Origin: Brumimicrobium mesophilum
Lineage (GTDB): Bacteria; Bacteroidota; Bacteroidia; Flavobacteriales_D; Crocinitomicaceae
Direction: 5' to 3'
Assembly (NCBI RefSeq): GCF_003025005.1
Contig: NZ_PVSS01000004.1
Coordinates: 1-64,000, forward strand
DNA: 64,000 nt
Shown here: positions 1 through 8,896 of the stretch, one piece after another
Layout: every line of letters starts with the position of its first letter
Numbering within the stretch: position 1 is the first letter of the stretch
Translations under genes and position numbers: made by a program
The notes under the pieces: model-generated
Told to the model about the DNA's origin: nothing
The model's database searches: none
Seen by the model: the letters and a program-made list of their open reading frames with translations, nothing else

Positions 1-231
1 ATTGGCACGCGGATGACGCAGATCTACGACCGCAAATTTTTACGGATTTTTAACTGCCTATAATACATTGATATTGATACTTGTGGAACATCTCTGAAAT
101 GACTCATTAGTGATAGAAATTCTTCAAATGTGTCATTCTTGTGCCAATATCATTCACTCCAACTATATTTTGCTCTTCATTTTTCAATACTTATTATTAG
201 ATTAGCAATGTAGGAACATAAAGAATAGGAA
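1..231. other. Leading intergenic sequence
   Basis: Bases 1-231 hold no supported gene. The first 50 bases (GGATGACGCAGATCTACG, later TTTTTACGGATTTTT) resemble the degenerate GGAT/ACGGATTTTT-rich spacers frequent in Bacteroidota. A TGGCAC at 3-8 lacks a -12 partner. Confidence 0.4.
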
Positions 232-564
232 ATGGAGATTAATTGGGAGGACTTTACAAAGGTGGAAATGAGAATAGGGACGATTCTAACAGCTGAGATA
301 TTTGAAGAAGTTAGAAATCCTGCTTATAAGATGACCATCGATTTTGGTGTTTATGGAGTTCGTAAAACTTCGGCCCAAATCACAAAATTGTATCAATCCG
401 AAGAACTTGTTGGAAAACAAATCGTTGCAGTTTTGAATTTTCCACCAAAGCAAATCGCAAATATGATGAGTGAATGTCTTGTACTAGGTGGTGTAGAAGG
501 CGAAGGGAAGGTTATTCTAATAGAACCAGAAAGAGGAGTGAAAAACGGTACAAAAATTAGTTAA
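232..564 (+). CDS. CsaA-like tRNA-binding domain protein
   Basis: This 110-residue protein matches the whole length of the CsaA/tRNA-binding OB-fold family (about 110 residues). The start MEINWEDFTKVEMRIGTI, the central DFG..G.RKTSAQIT block and the late NFPPKQI..M.SE.LVLG block are all family hallmarks. CsaA binds tRNA-like RNA and has been called an export-related chaperone. It acts in the cytoplasm, and no catalytic activity is expected. The ATG at 232 starts directly at the conserved first strand, so the start is well supported. It stands alone, with no close same-strand partner. The family call is secure, but the physiological role is not settled for the family. Confidence 0.88.
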   Translation: MEINWEDFTKVEMRIGTILTAEIFEEVRNPAYKMTIDFGVYGVRKTSAQITKLYQSEELVGKQIVAVLNFPPKQIANMMSECLVLGGVEGEGKVILIEPERGVKNGTKIS

Positions 565-702
565 GAATACTGTATTCAATTTCTATTTTGAACAGTGGTT
601 TTCAACGAACTAGAAATAGTTAATGGATTGGAGTATTCAATAAAAGTTGGGTAAAGTCTACTGTTTGATTATTTTTGAGAGTTATTGAAAAAATCAAACT
701 TC

Positions 703-734
703 TAAAGGAGGTTTTTAGCATGAACCATAATTGA
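703..734 (+). promoter_or_regulatory. Shine-Dalgarno with 4-codon mini-ORF ahead of lipoprotein gene
   Basis: A strong AAAGGAGG-type Shine-Dalgarno lies near 704-711. It is correctly spaced for an ATG at 720 that is followed by only three more codons and TGA (732-734). The real gene starts at 740, and TAGCATGAA occurs twice, at 717 and 737. Either this is a tiny leader peptide that couples translation, or a local duplication moved the start away from its Shine-Dalgarno. Confidence 0.4.
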
Positions 735-739
735 TTAGC

Positions 740-1849
740 ATGAAAAATAAAGCAATACTATTTATAATTATTGGAGGATTTATAGGGTTTTCATCTTGTA
801 AGAAAGGTCAACTAAAAAATATTGGTTCAGATGTTCCTGATCTACCAGTTGATGTCAATTATGAAAATGTGATTGGAAACTCCTGGGTTAAAATTCAAGA
901 ATCTTATTTCTTCGATAAACAAATCAAAGGAATTGGAACAGTAGGAGACAATATGATTCTTACTTTTTTAGATTATATTAATCAAGGCACATATTTTTTG
1001 TCTGGACATCTTTCTGGAGATACTAATATCGTTAAACATGGACTTCATTATTGGCCGAGTGGAGTAGGATTTGAAGATGTGAAAGTCATAGATGACAAAA
1101 TATATACTTTAGGGTATTGGGATGGAATAGGGGTTTGGAAATTTGATATGGAAGTGTTTGATGATCCAGCATACAATAGTTGGGAATCAGTACCAGTTTC
1201 TTATCAGGTTCAACCAACTGCATTTACAATTTATGCATCCGAAAAAATTATGGGAGTAGCTTCATCACCTCACGTACGTTCTAATTCGGGAAATATAAAT
1301 TTCCCTGATTTTGTTCATTCAGGAAATGTTAGAATTAATGCTCTTATAGAATACAAGGGAGATTTAATTTGTGCTGGACAATTCACTTCTTCAAATGGAA
1401 CGGTATTGAATAATATAGCGAAATGGAATGGAAGTGAGTGGGTTGCACTAGGGAATGGTGTAAATGAGGAAGTGCGTGATCTTGCAGTACTTGACGGAAA
1501 ACTGGTTGTTGGTGGTATGTTTACTCAAGTAGATGGGAACTCTAATTGTTCACGTATTGCAATTTGGAATGGATCAGGCTGGGAAGCAATGCAATCTGGC
1601 CTTGTTGGTGGTTCAAGTGGAGTACATAGACTTTTTGTGTATGGAGACCAATTGTTCGTTGGAGGAGATTTTACTGGAGCTCCATCAGTAAACTCAAAGA
1701 ATATAATCAAATGGAAAAACGGTAACTGGATAGGATTGCCCAATACAATTTCTGAGAAAATTGGTGAAATTGGAGTTTATAACGGAAAACTGCATGTAGC
1801 AAATCTATTCCATAGCATGAACGGAAATTTCTTAATGAGACTAGAGTAA
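740..1849 (+). CDS. Lipoprotein with beta-propeller-like repeats
   Basis: The protein begins with a lipoprotein signal (hydrophobic stretch, then FSSC with Cys20 from the ATG at 740), so it should be lipid-anchored in the envelope. The second half carries at least three repeats of the form GDLICAGQF...NNIAKWNGSEWVALG, LDGKLVVGGMF...IAIWNGSGWEAM and YGDQLFVGGDF...IIKWKNGNWIGL. This pattern is typical of beta-propeller-like surface proteins of Bacteroidota. No catalytic motif is visible and the ligand is unknown. An in-frame TTG lies at 731, but the ATG at 740 fits the signal peptide better. The gene converges on the EPS glycosyltransferase at 1911. Confidence 0.75.
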   Translation: MKNKAILFIIIGGFIGFSSCKKGQLKNIGSDVPDLPVDVNYENVIGNSWVKIQESYFFDKQIKGIGTVGDNMILTFLDYINQGTYFLSGHLSGDTNIVKHGLHYWPSGVGFEDVKVIDDKIYTLGYWDGIGVWKFDMEVFDDPAYNSWESVPVSYQVQPTAFTIYASEKIMGVASSPHVRSNSGNINFPDFVHSGNVRINALIEYKGDLICAGQFTSSNGTVLNNIAKWNGSEWVALGNGVNEEVRDLAVLDGKLVVGGMFTQVDGNSNCSRIAIWNGSGWEAMQSGLVGGSSGVHRLFVYGDQLFVGGDFTGAPSVNSKNIIKWKNGNWIGLPNTISEKIGEIGVYNGKLHVANLFHSMNGNFLMRLE

Positions 1850-1857
1850 AATGAGTA

Positions 1858-1893
1858 AATTGGTTTCACCTTAGTGATAAGATGAAACCAATT
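1858..1893. terminator. Hairpin between convergent genes
   Basis: An 11-bp perfect stem (AATTGGTTTCA at 1858-1868, TGAAACCAATT at 1883-1893) with a 14-nt loop sits between the stop of the plus-strand lipoprotein gene and the stop of the minus-strand glycosyltransferase gene. It is placed to end transcription from both sides, although neither flank has a long T run. Confidence 0.55.
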
Positions 1894-1910
1894 CATAAGA
1901 AAATAACTTC

Positions 1911-3125
1911 CTAAAAATTATTGTTCGTTTTTAGATGAGCATGACCCATTTTTAACAAGTTTTTATAAGGAACATTTTTGGTTTTAGATTCAACTCCCAT
2001 TTTATTAGAGGTTTCTAAAGCTTCTTGAATAAGCTTGTCATATTTAAACGCTATGTGTTTCCAAGTATATCTTCTGTGCGCAATTTCAGACATTTGTTGA
2101 CCAATTCTGTTGATTTTATAAGTATTTACGTTGTTTATTTCAGAAACTAGTTCTTCTAGATTTTCGAAGTAAATTGCTTTATTTTCCGTGGTCACCCTAT
2201 TGTAGGAGACTCCATAGGCAAGAATCGGTAAACCTAAATACATGGCTTCAACCAAAGATGGATTTGTTCCTCCAGCGGAATGGCCATGTACATAAAGTGT
2301 GGCATTTCCACGCATGATATCTAGCTTTTCTTGGTCATAAATTGGATCTAAAATATGAATGTTATCTAGTGATTGGTATTGTTCTTTTAAAGTTCTCCCA
2401 TATTCGCTTTTATCCCAATTACCAACAATAACCAAAGGCAGTTTATTTGTTTGCTCAAATGCTTTTAAAATAACATGTACATTGTTTTCTGGTTCGATTC
2501 TACAAACTTTAAATGCATAGTCATTTTGTAAGAATGGGTAGTCCTCAATCGCTTTTTCTGTAATCGGAACTTTTAAAGTATGATCTGCACCATATTCGAT
2601 GATTCTACTGAGTGAACCATATCTATCGGCAGTATAGTCTTGAATAGATTCATTATCCGAAATATCAATATGAGAATATTTTACAGCTAAACCTTCAGCC
2701 CAATACAAATATTTTTTGGCTAAAAAATTCCATTTATCTCTTTTCCACTCAATTCCGTCAATGGATATTATAATTTTCTTATTGGTGAAAAATCTAACAA
2801 ATGGAAGAATCCAAGCACCAGCTACTCCAAGCACAAGAAGTACATCAGAAAAGAACAAAGAATATAGAATAGAAAGGGTGTCATAGGGTATACTTTGAAT
2901 ACCATTCGCCTCCAAAGGGATATATTTTAATTTAGCATTCTTGTAGGTAGCTTTTCTTTCTTCTTTTGGATATCTTTTTCCTGAACAAAAAACAGTGATG
3001 TCATAATCCTGACCCAAATCTTCGATTAAATGCTCTGCTAGTGTTTCAAATCCACCGTAGTTTGCAGGTACACCCACTGTTCCGATGATCGCTATTCTCT
3101 TCTTTCTATTCTTTTTCGTTTTCAT
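1911..3125 (-). CDS. Glycosyltransferase, DUF1972/GT4 type
   Basis: This is a GT-B glycosyltransferase with the DUF1972 N-terminal Rossmann half. KRIAIIGTVGVPANYGGFET near the start is the hallmark, and GGTNPSLVEAMYLGLP in the C-terminal half is the donor-binding region. Relatives are rhamnosyl- or galactosyl-type transferases that extend surface polysaccharides at the cytoplasmic face. The ATG at 3125 (MKTKKNRKKRIAIIG) is preferred over an upstream ATG at 3155, because the longer form would overlap the predicted sigma-54-like promoter at 3151-3165. The gene stands alone as EPS unit C. The sugar and linkage cannot be read from sequence. Confidence 0.85.
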   Translation of the reverse strand: MKTKKNRKKRIAIIGTVGVPANYGGFETLAEHLIEDLGQDYDITVFCSGKRYPKEERKATYKNAKLKYIPLEANGIQSIPYDTLSILYSLFFSDVLLVLGVAGAWILPFVRFFTNKKIIISIDGIEWKRDKWNFLAKKYLYWAEGLAVKYSHIDISDNESIQDYTADRYGSLSRIIEYGADHTLKVPITEKAIEDYPFLQNDYAFKVCRIEPENNVHVILKAFEQTNKLPLVIVGNWDKSEYGRTLKEQYQSLDNIHILDPIYDQEKLDIMRGNATLYVHGHSAGGTNPSLVEAMYLGLPILAYGVSYNRVTTENKAIYFENLEELVSEINNVNTYKINRIGQQMSEIAHRRYTWKHIAFKYDKLIQEALETSNKMGVESKTKNVPYKNLLKMGHAHLKTNNNF

Positions 3126-3150
3126 GACTTTTTTATTTGAACTACCAATT

Positions 3151-3253
3151 ACCAAAGAAGTGCCAATATTATAAATGCAATAAAATCAATGGTTTAAGGT
3201 TTTTTTGTTCGACAAGTGTTTCCATAAAATGGAATAATAATAGAGTTTTGGAA
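3151..3253 (-). promoter_or_regulatory. Sigma-54-like promoter and upstream inverted repeat, EPS unit C
   Basis: On the minus strand TGGCACTTCTTTGGT (3165 to 3151) matches a -24 TGGCAC box well and a -12 box partly (TTGGT instead of TTGCW) with GG-N10-G spacing, about 26 bp before the ATG at 3125. Upstream, TTCCAT-N3-ATGGAA at 3220-3234 is a perfect inverted repeat, with a third half-site TTGGAA at 3248-3253. The same arrangement precedes EPS units A and B. The likely binder is the NtrC-class activator encoded at 19799-21154 (inference). Confidence 0.65.
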
Positions 3254-3332
3254 AAATTTTACTTCAATTTAATTCTTCAATAGTAGATAAGGTGGGTTAA
3301 ATCACCTTCAAGTTTATGTATCATCATTGCTT

Positions 3333-4418
3333 TTAATACTCGCCAATCATTTGATTTATCGAATTAAGCATTTTTTGTTCTCTAAAAAGCTCTAACCGTT
3401 TGGTCGCCTCTTGAGAAAATTCCTTGTACACAAATTTATTCTCCATCAACATTTTAATCTTCGCATTCAGTTCTATACGATTTCTTGAATCTACTTTATA
3501 TCCTGATTTTCTATCCTGAATAACTTCTAAAATACCACCAACAGGAGGAACTATAGAAGGAAGTCCGTAAGCCATTCCCTCAATAATGGTTAATCCGAAA
3601 GTTTCAATCCATCGATCAGGTCTAGATAGATTTACAATTAGATCAGCCCATTGGAAAAATGGATGTAGGTTTTTTTGTGTTGAATAAAGTGAAAGGTTTT
3701 CTGTTAAGGTATGGTCTTCAAAAAAAGAATCAATATCCGGTTGACTCGCATTAAGCACAAGTCTAAATTTAAACTGTGGATTATCTTTGGCTAAATTGAT
3801 AAATTCAAATACTCCTTTATAGGCTTTCAATGAACAGACCATCAAAATGTTTTTAGGATTATCATTGATCACTTTTTCTTTCCTTTCTGCTAAAAATGAT
3901 TCGTCTATTGCGTTATAAATAAGGTGGTTGTTGGTGCTTTTAATATTGTGTGCAGATTCTACATATTGAGATACGTTAATAATTTCAGTAGCCGTTAATG
4001 CAACTATTTTAAATAAAAACCATTTAAGAATTGCCGGATTTACAGTGCTTTCATGAACGTGATAAATAATTTTTGCTCCTTTTATCTTTCCTGCTAATGC
4101 TGCTCCGAAAGGCAATACTGTATTAACATAAACGATGTCTGATTTCTTGATCACAAATAATAGTCTTAAAAACAGAATAATTTGGCTCAAGCTATAATAT
4201 ACCAAACGAATCCAAGGATTTGAACTGAATTTGTACCAAGCGTTTTTTTGTTGAATGCCTTTAATGTCTGAAAGAAAACCATTTTCATGAGCACTAGTAT
4301 AAAGGATAATTTCTTTGTTTTCATGTGCCCAAGCTTTAAGTATTTGACTTAAAACCTTTGGACTACCACTTCGGTCGTTCAATAAATGAAAGGCGAGTAT
4401 TCTTTTGCTTTTAGTCAT
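3333..4418 (-). CDS. Glycosyltransferase, GT4 family
   Basis: This 361-residue GT-B enzyme has the typical GT4 C-terminal half. NPKNILMVCSLKAYKGV is the donor-half start, and ETFGLTIIEGMAYGLPSIVPPVGGILEVI carries the E-x7-E motif that binds the nucleotide sugar. An N-terminal acceptor half begins with KRILAFHLLNDRSGSPKVL. It probably adds one sugar to the lipid-linked EPS repeat unit at the inner membrane. It is the last gene of EPS unit B and its start overlaps the previous stop by 4 bp (ATGA), which indicates translational coupling. Substrate unknown. Confidence 0.85.
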   Translation of the reverse strand: MTKSKRILAFHLLNDRSGSPKVLSQILKAWAHENKEIILYTSAHENGFLSDIKGIQQKNAWYKFSSNPWIRLVYYSLSQIILFLRLLFVIKKSDIVYVNTVLPFGAALAGKIKGAKIIYHVHESTVNPAILKWFLFKIVALTATEIINVSQYVESAHNIKSTNNHLIYNAIDESFLAERKEKVINDNPKNILMVCSLKAYKGVFEFINLAKDNPQFKFRLVLNASQPDIDSFFEDHTLTENLSLYSTQKNLHPFFQWADLIVNLSRPDRWIETFGLTIIEGMAYGLPSIVPPVGGILEVIQDRKSGYKVDSRNRIELNAKIKMLMENKFVYKEFSQEATKRLELFREQKMLNSINQMIGEY

Positions 4419-5635
4419 AATTCCCCGTAAATTTTCTGTAATTGTTCACCTCTTCTGTCCCAATGGAACATCATCTCAAACCTTTGTCGAGCAGAAATAC
4501 TCATTTCAATTCTTTTTTCAGGATGCTGATGAAGTGTTTTTATAGAGCTAGAAAGTTGTGTAACTGTATTTTTGTAATCTTGATGAGAAATGGCAAATCC
4601 ACAATCTTTATTTATGAATTGACCAGGTCCTTCATTGTCCAAGCAAATAACTGGAAGGCCAAAAGATAAGGCCTCTGCTACGACCATACCTGCGCCCTCA
4701 TGTGAAGGAAAAAGAAATGCTGAAGATTTTTTATATAACTTCATAAGTTCATCCCTTTTAATCCAATTGATAAATTTAATGTGGTTTAACACATTTAGTT
4801 TACTAGCGAGATCTTTTAGAAATTGTTCTTCCGGACCACTTCCTACGATGAGTAACTGACACTTTTGTTGTTGCGATTCCTTGAGTTGATGAAAGAATTT
4901 TGCGTATGCTTCTATTGTTAAATCAAAACCTTTTAACGGAACTAATCTACCCGCAGAAATCAGAGTAAACTTCTCGTCTAAATCTTCAGCATCATTCCAA
5001 CCAAAATCTTGTGTTGCCACAGAAGGTGCAACAGAATAGTTACCTTTAGGAGAAAGAACTTCAGGAACGGAGTGGTTCATACATAACATATGATTTGTAT
5101 GTTTTACAGTCGATTTTAATGATAAGGAAATATTCCAAAAGTATTTTTTAACCCACCATGTTAATCGATCAACATATAAATATTTATTTGCATAAGGTGC
5201 TAAATATTGTTTTGGAATACTTGGGTGATGTCCGACTGGTCCCCAAACCATTGGTTTTTTGAGTTTCCATAAAAAGGAGGGAGTCCAATCGTTGTGGAAA
5301 TTTAAATTATGTGCAATATCAAAGTTTAAGTTTTGCTTTTTTATGAATTGAACAATTCCACGTTGCCACATTATATAGTATAACATCGCACCGCGACCAC
5401 CTTTTTTCCAAAAGCGCATCCAATAAGGTAAATCAAAATAGAGAAACTGTATGTTCTCGTAAAGCTCGTTTGGGTTTTCAGACATATACTTTTCAATATG
5501 TTCTTTATTGTTTTCTCTTGTGATCGCAATTACATTATTAAATCGTGCAATTTGCATTACAAAATTCCAACCCATTCCGTCTTCAGAACCTTTGTATGGG
5601 TTAATTGCATAAGCTGTAGCTAAAATATTTTTCAT
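4415..5635 (-). CDS. Glycosyltransferase, GT4 family
   Basis: A GT-B glycosyltransferase of about 406 residues. The start is set at the ATG at 5635 (MKNILATAYAINPYKGSEDGMGW). This ATG overlaps the upstream stop as ATGA and begins at the conserved acceptor-side strand with its glycine-rich GSEDG loop. A longer form from 5728 would only add residues read through the acyltransferase gene. The donor-side motifs are FTLISAGRLVPLKGFDL and the E-x7-E block EGAGMVVAEALSFGLPVI. It is coupled on both sides to EPS unit B genes, so it is a repeat-unit assembly enzyme. Sugar specificity unknown. Confidence 0.86.
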   Translation of the reverse strand: MKNILATAYAINPYKGSEDGMGWNFVMQIARFNNVIAITRENNKEHIEKYMSENPNELYENIQFLYFDLPYWMRFWKKGGRGAMLYYIMWQRGIVQFIKKQNLNFDIAHNLNFHNDWTPSFLWKLKKPMVWGPVGHHPSIPKQYLAPYANKYLYVDRLTWWVKKYFWNISLSLKSTVKHTNHMLCMNHSVPEVLSPKGNYSVAPSVATQDFGWNDAEDLDEKFTLISAGRLVPLKGFDLTIEAYAKFFHQLKESQQQKCQLLIVGSGPEEQFLKDLASKLNVLNHIKFINWIKRDELMKLYKKSSAFLFPSHEGAGMVVAEALSFGLPVICLDNEGPGQFINKDCGFAISHQDYKNTVTQLSSSIKTLHQHPEKRIEMSISARQRFEMMFHWDRRGEQLQKIYGEL

Positions 5636-6321
5636 TTTCTTGTTTTTAAAATTCGTGCAGGTACTCCGCCAATTATTGAGTTTTTTGGAAATGACTTGTT
5701 GACAACTGCTCCGGCAGCAATTACGCATCCTTCTCCAATTTCAACGCCATCCAAAATGGTGACTTTACTTCCTATCCAACAGTTTTTTCCGATTTTTATC
5801 CCTTTTCGGGTTACGCCTTGATGTCTAATTGATAAATCAAGTGCAGAGGTGACATGATTTTCTGGGTGACAACTGAAATACTGCCCAATGATGCATTCGT
5901 CTCCGATTTCTAATCCACCAGCACCTCCCAGATATGCAAATTCACCTAATCCAACATTGTTCCCAATTTTGATATATTCACCTAAATGGTTGAACGAAGT
6001 AGAAATAATGATGCGGCTAAAAGCGCCAATACTTACATTGTTTCCAATCTTAACACCGTTTTTTCCTAAGGCGCTAATTTGAACATTGTTTCCCAACTTC
6101 ATAAATTTCCCAAATGAGATTTTTCTGGAATTGAAGAAATGGACTTGTCTCCCTAAGGAAGCCATTTTCGGGTTTTTGAAATGAAACACTAATTTAAATG
6201 CTCTTAATATTCCCCAAGCTTGTGCCCATAAAAATGAAATTAAAGTAGCGTTATCTAAAGCTGGATCAAAGGAGAAATTAGGATTTCTTTTTCGAATTAA
6301 TGTCTGGAGTAACTGCTTCAT
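5632..6321 (-). CDS. Hexapeptide-repeat acyltransferase (EPS O-acetylation)
   Basis: This protein has the left-handed beta-helix (LbH) fold of hexapeptide acyltransferases. Repeats run from about residue 70 (KFMKLGNNVQISALGKNGVKIGN) to IGKNCWIGSKVTILDGVEIGEGCVIAAGAVVNKSF, followed by a GGVPARI end motif. CHPENH in the central loop supplies the usual catalytic His, as in WcaF/VatB/CysE-like enzymes. It would transfer an acetyl (or other acyl) group from CoA to an EPS sugar. It lies in unit B, 2 bp downstream of the kinase-fusion gene and overlapping the next glycosyltransferase start. The acyl group and acceptor are unknown. Confidence 0.86.
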   Translation of the reverse strand: MKQLLQTLIRKRNPNFSFDPALDNATLISFLWAQAWGILRAFKLVFHFKNPKMASLGRQVHFFNSRKISFGKFMKLGNNVQISALGKNGVKIGNNVSIGAFSRIIISTSFNHLGEYIKIGNNVGLGEFAYLGGAGGLEIGDECIIGQYFSCHPENHVTSALDLSIRHQGVTRKGIKIGKNCWIGSKVTILDGVEIGEGCVIAAGAVVNKSFPKNSIIGGVPARILKTRK

Positions 6322-6323
6322 TA

Positions 6324-8654
6324 TTATTGGATTTGTGGATTAGTTTTCGACGCAATAAATGTCATTGTCTCTTGCAAATGGAGGTTCTCAATTAAGAAAT
6401 ATCTCCCTTTCGATTTCTTATCTAACTCGGTAAATAAGTTAAAGTAATCTTTGGTTAAAGAAGTTATGGCTTTTTCATCTAATTCCTTTTTTCGTTTTAG
6501 TATTGTTGCAGCATCTGCATATAAAAAGAAGTTCAGATTTGGTTTTAATAACAATTTATACCCCGCTTTTGTTAACCATTTCGGTAAAAGAATATTACTT
6601 CTTAAACTGTCATTAATAAAATCAAAATAGTAACGATCATACAATACGATTTCTCCACGCATCACATGTTTTATATAAACATAAAACTGACCAATGAAAT
6701 AATCTGTGTAGTAATATGAAAATCTAATCAATGAACTTAAGAAGCTGCTGTTTTTACCTTGACGAGGTAGCGTAGTCGCTGCAATTTGTTCCGCTTTTTC
6801 TTTACCTTGTGTATATGCACTTAAAATCGGTAGAAGTGAAGGTCTGTGACGAATTACAACGACCTTCTTACGGTGTTTCTTTTCAAGTTCATTTTTAGTA
6901 TTTTCAATGATTGTTGATTTCCCTGCGCCATCAACTCCACTGAATGTGATAATTAAGCCTTTCTTGGACATAAATTGACCTAAGCTGTCTGAAAAGTAAT
7001 TTACTTTATTAATCCATCTAGAAATTCCTTTGTTTTGAGGTAATGCTTTGGTTTTCTGTTTCAATTTTTGAGTATCTGTAACTACTTCTTGTCCGAAATC
7101 AAAATCAGATTGGTATTTTTCTGGAATAGTGCTGTTATTTAATCCATAAAAACAGTTGAGGTAATCTTGATGATCTTTAAGACAAAGTGTTTTTACACCG
7201 AAATTATTTGTTTGAGCATTATTAATTGCTTGATTTACATTCATAAATTCAAGCGCTTTTACTTTTAGTTTCCAAATAAGGTCCAATGCTAAAATTTGAT
7301 CGTTTTGTAAAATGATTAACAAACGAGTCATATTGGATTGTGCCTTCTGATTCACTTTTTTTACAAGTGCATGCTCATTCAGGTATTGAACTAATTCTTG
7401 AGAGCTTCCTTTATGAACCAGTAAATCTATATCTGAATGCTCACTTAATGTTTTCGGTTGAATATTTGGAAATTTTACCGCCGCATAATTTTCATTTTGT
7501 AAAAAATCAAAAACATCACCAATCAATAAACTTCTCGAAGTTTTTTCATTTGGAATTAAATCATTTAAAGCTTCATTCCATGTGTTTAATAACCAGTAGA
7601 TTTGTTGATGCCAATCCTCTTGACGACTATATAAATCTATGTGGTCAGCAATATTGATCAATAAATATGCTTTTAAATGATCTTCAAATTTTTCATTTCC
7701 ATTCCCGACAACTGATTTTAATTGATGAAAAGCTGATTCAAGTTTTGGTTTCAAATTCTTCCAAGAAGTGCGATCTACCAATATTCCTTGTTGCATCACG
7801 AAATGAAAAGCATCAAATCCAAATGGCAAAGCTGAATGTGCTAATTCAAAATCGTAAATTTTGATTTGATTGTTTGCCACAAAGCAATTCCATGGTGTAA
7901 AATCTCGGTGCGTCCAATTAAATTTAAATTGTTTTGGAGCGACATCCTTTACCAAAATTATTAGTTTATCAATAATATTGTTCATCTCCTTTTTTTCAGG
8001 TTGTAACCTATATTTATGAAGTTGATTAATACTCTTTTTATAAATGTCAGTTTGATAAAGTAAATTCAAAGCTGTCGGATGTTGTGAGTATAATTCGTTG
8101 AGTCCAATCGCATGTTCTTTAGAAAATGTGCTGGTTCTTTCTCCATTTTTACCGATATCTGTTAAAGAAATAATTCCATCTGCGATTTTTTTACTTTTCG
8201 GTATTTCAATGGCTGAATTAGATTTAAAACTTTTGAGGTTAAACAATTCATTTTCTAGAGCCTGAATACTCGATTGAGATAAACCAACTTTGATAAATTG
8301 ATTTTTGGAATAAAGCACTAATTTACGATTCGGTCCTGTTGTTCCTGTGAATAATGCAAAATCTCCTTTTGTAAATTCTGACAAGGAATGCGTCTCCTCT
8401 TTATTCACTTTTACAGTATTCTTACCGAATACAAGATGTTGAAGTTTCAAAAAGAAAATAAGTTTCATCATTGTACTGAAAACTTTGGACTTCATTGAAG
8501 ATGCATTATAGAATCTCAAAAAATCAGGACGCTTATTTTGTGTATTCCAAATCCATCTTGGACTTCCATCAGGGTTATTGATAAAATATAAATCAATTGA
8601 ACGCTTTGATGTTTTTTCAATGTGAAGACCAATTTTCGCTAAATCCTTTTTCAT
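6324..8654 (-). CDS. Three-domain fusion: APH-like kinase, nucleotidyltransferase-like, thymidylate-kinase-like
   Basis: 776 residues with three recognisable parts. Residues about 90-360 look like an aminoglycoside-phosphotransferase-type kinase: H249-R-D251-x4-N256 is the Brenner motif and IYDFE (D268) the metal-binding Asp. Residues about 375-500 carry HSDIDLLV (D408, D410) and a third carboxylate in LALDLIW (D458), as in minimal nucleotidyltransferases. Residues about 565-776 form a P-loop kinase: GVDGAGKST (573-581), then LYDRYYFD and RKKELDEK, resembling thymidylate kinase. It is the first gene of EPS unit B. A role in activating or phosphorylating an EPS precursor or lipid carrier is inferred from context only. 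Confidence 0.72.
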   Translation of the reverse strand: MKKDLAKIGLHIEKTSKRSIDLYFINNPDGSPRWIWNTQNKRPDFLRFYNASSMKSKVFSTMMKLIFFLKLQHLVFGKNTVKVNKEETHSLSEFTKGDFALFTGTTGPNRKLVLYSKNQFIKVGLSQSSIQALENELFNLKSFKSNSAIEIPKSKKIADGIISLTDIGKNGERTSTFSKEHAIGLNELYSQHPTALNLLYQTDIYKKSINQLHKYRLQPEKKEMNNIIDKLIILVKDVAPKQFKFNWTHRDFTPWNCFVANNQIKIYDFELAHSALPFGFDAFHFVMQQGILVDRTSWKNLKPKLESAFHQLKSVVGNGNEKFEDHLKAYLLINIADHIDLYSRQEDWHQQIYWLLNTWNEALNDLIPNEKTSRSLLIGDVFDFLQNENYAAVKFPNIQPKTLSEHSDIDLLVHKGSSQELVQYLNEHALVKKVNQKAQSNMTRLLIILQNDQILALDLIWKLKVKALEFMNVNQAINNAQTNNFGVKTLCLKDHQDYLNCFYGLNNSTIPEKYQSDFDFGQEVVTDTQKLKQKTKALPQNKGISRWINKVNYFSDSLGQFMSKKGLIITFSGVDGAGKSTIIENTKNELEKKHRKKVVVIRHRPSLLPILSAYTQGKEKAEQIAATTLPRQGKNSSFLSSLIRFSYYYTDYFIGQFYVYIKHVMRGEIVLYDRYYFDFINDSLRSNILLPKWLTKAGYKLLLKPNLNFFLYADAATILKRKKELDEKAITSLTKDYFNLFTELDKKSKGRYFLIENLHLQETMTFIASKTNPQIQ

Positions 8655-8666
8655 GCTTATTTATTT

Positions 8667-8780
8667 TGTAGTAGTATGCCAATAAATGTGCTACAATCGT
8701 AACCCATTGATAAATAAGGGATGTTGAGTTTTTTGTAGTGAGTAAAATTCCATAAAATGGAAAAAAGTTGATTTTTGGAA
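8667..8780 (-). promoter_or_regulatory. Upstream inverted repeat and -24-like box, EPS unit B
   Basis: TTCCAT-N3-ATGGAA at 8748-8762 is a perfect inverted repeat, identical over 15 bp to the one before unit C. A third half-site TTGGAA lies at 8775-8780. A -24-like TTGGCAT (minus strand, 8682 to 8676) follows 13 bp before the ATG at 8654, but the expected -12 position is poorly matched. The rest of the gap 8655-8896 holds only an AT-rich hairpin at 8817-8847, a possible end for unit A. Confidence 0.55.
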
Positions 8781-8896
8781 TAAGAAAAGAGCTATACCCA
8801 TTGGTGTGTAAGGTGACTGATTTATTTATTTTTGAAAAAAAAATCAGGCAAAAATGAAAGTAAATTCACTTGTATTAGTAAGAAGTAAATTGGGTT

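Noticed and set aside
1-20. TGGCAC at 3-8 as another sigma-54 promoter
   Set aside because: No GC or GG at the -12 position, no upstream inverted repeat, and the next gene starts more than 200 bp away.
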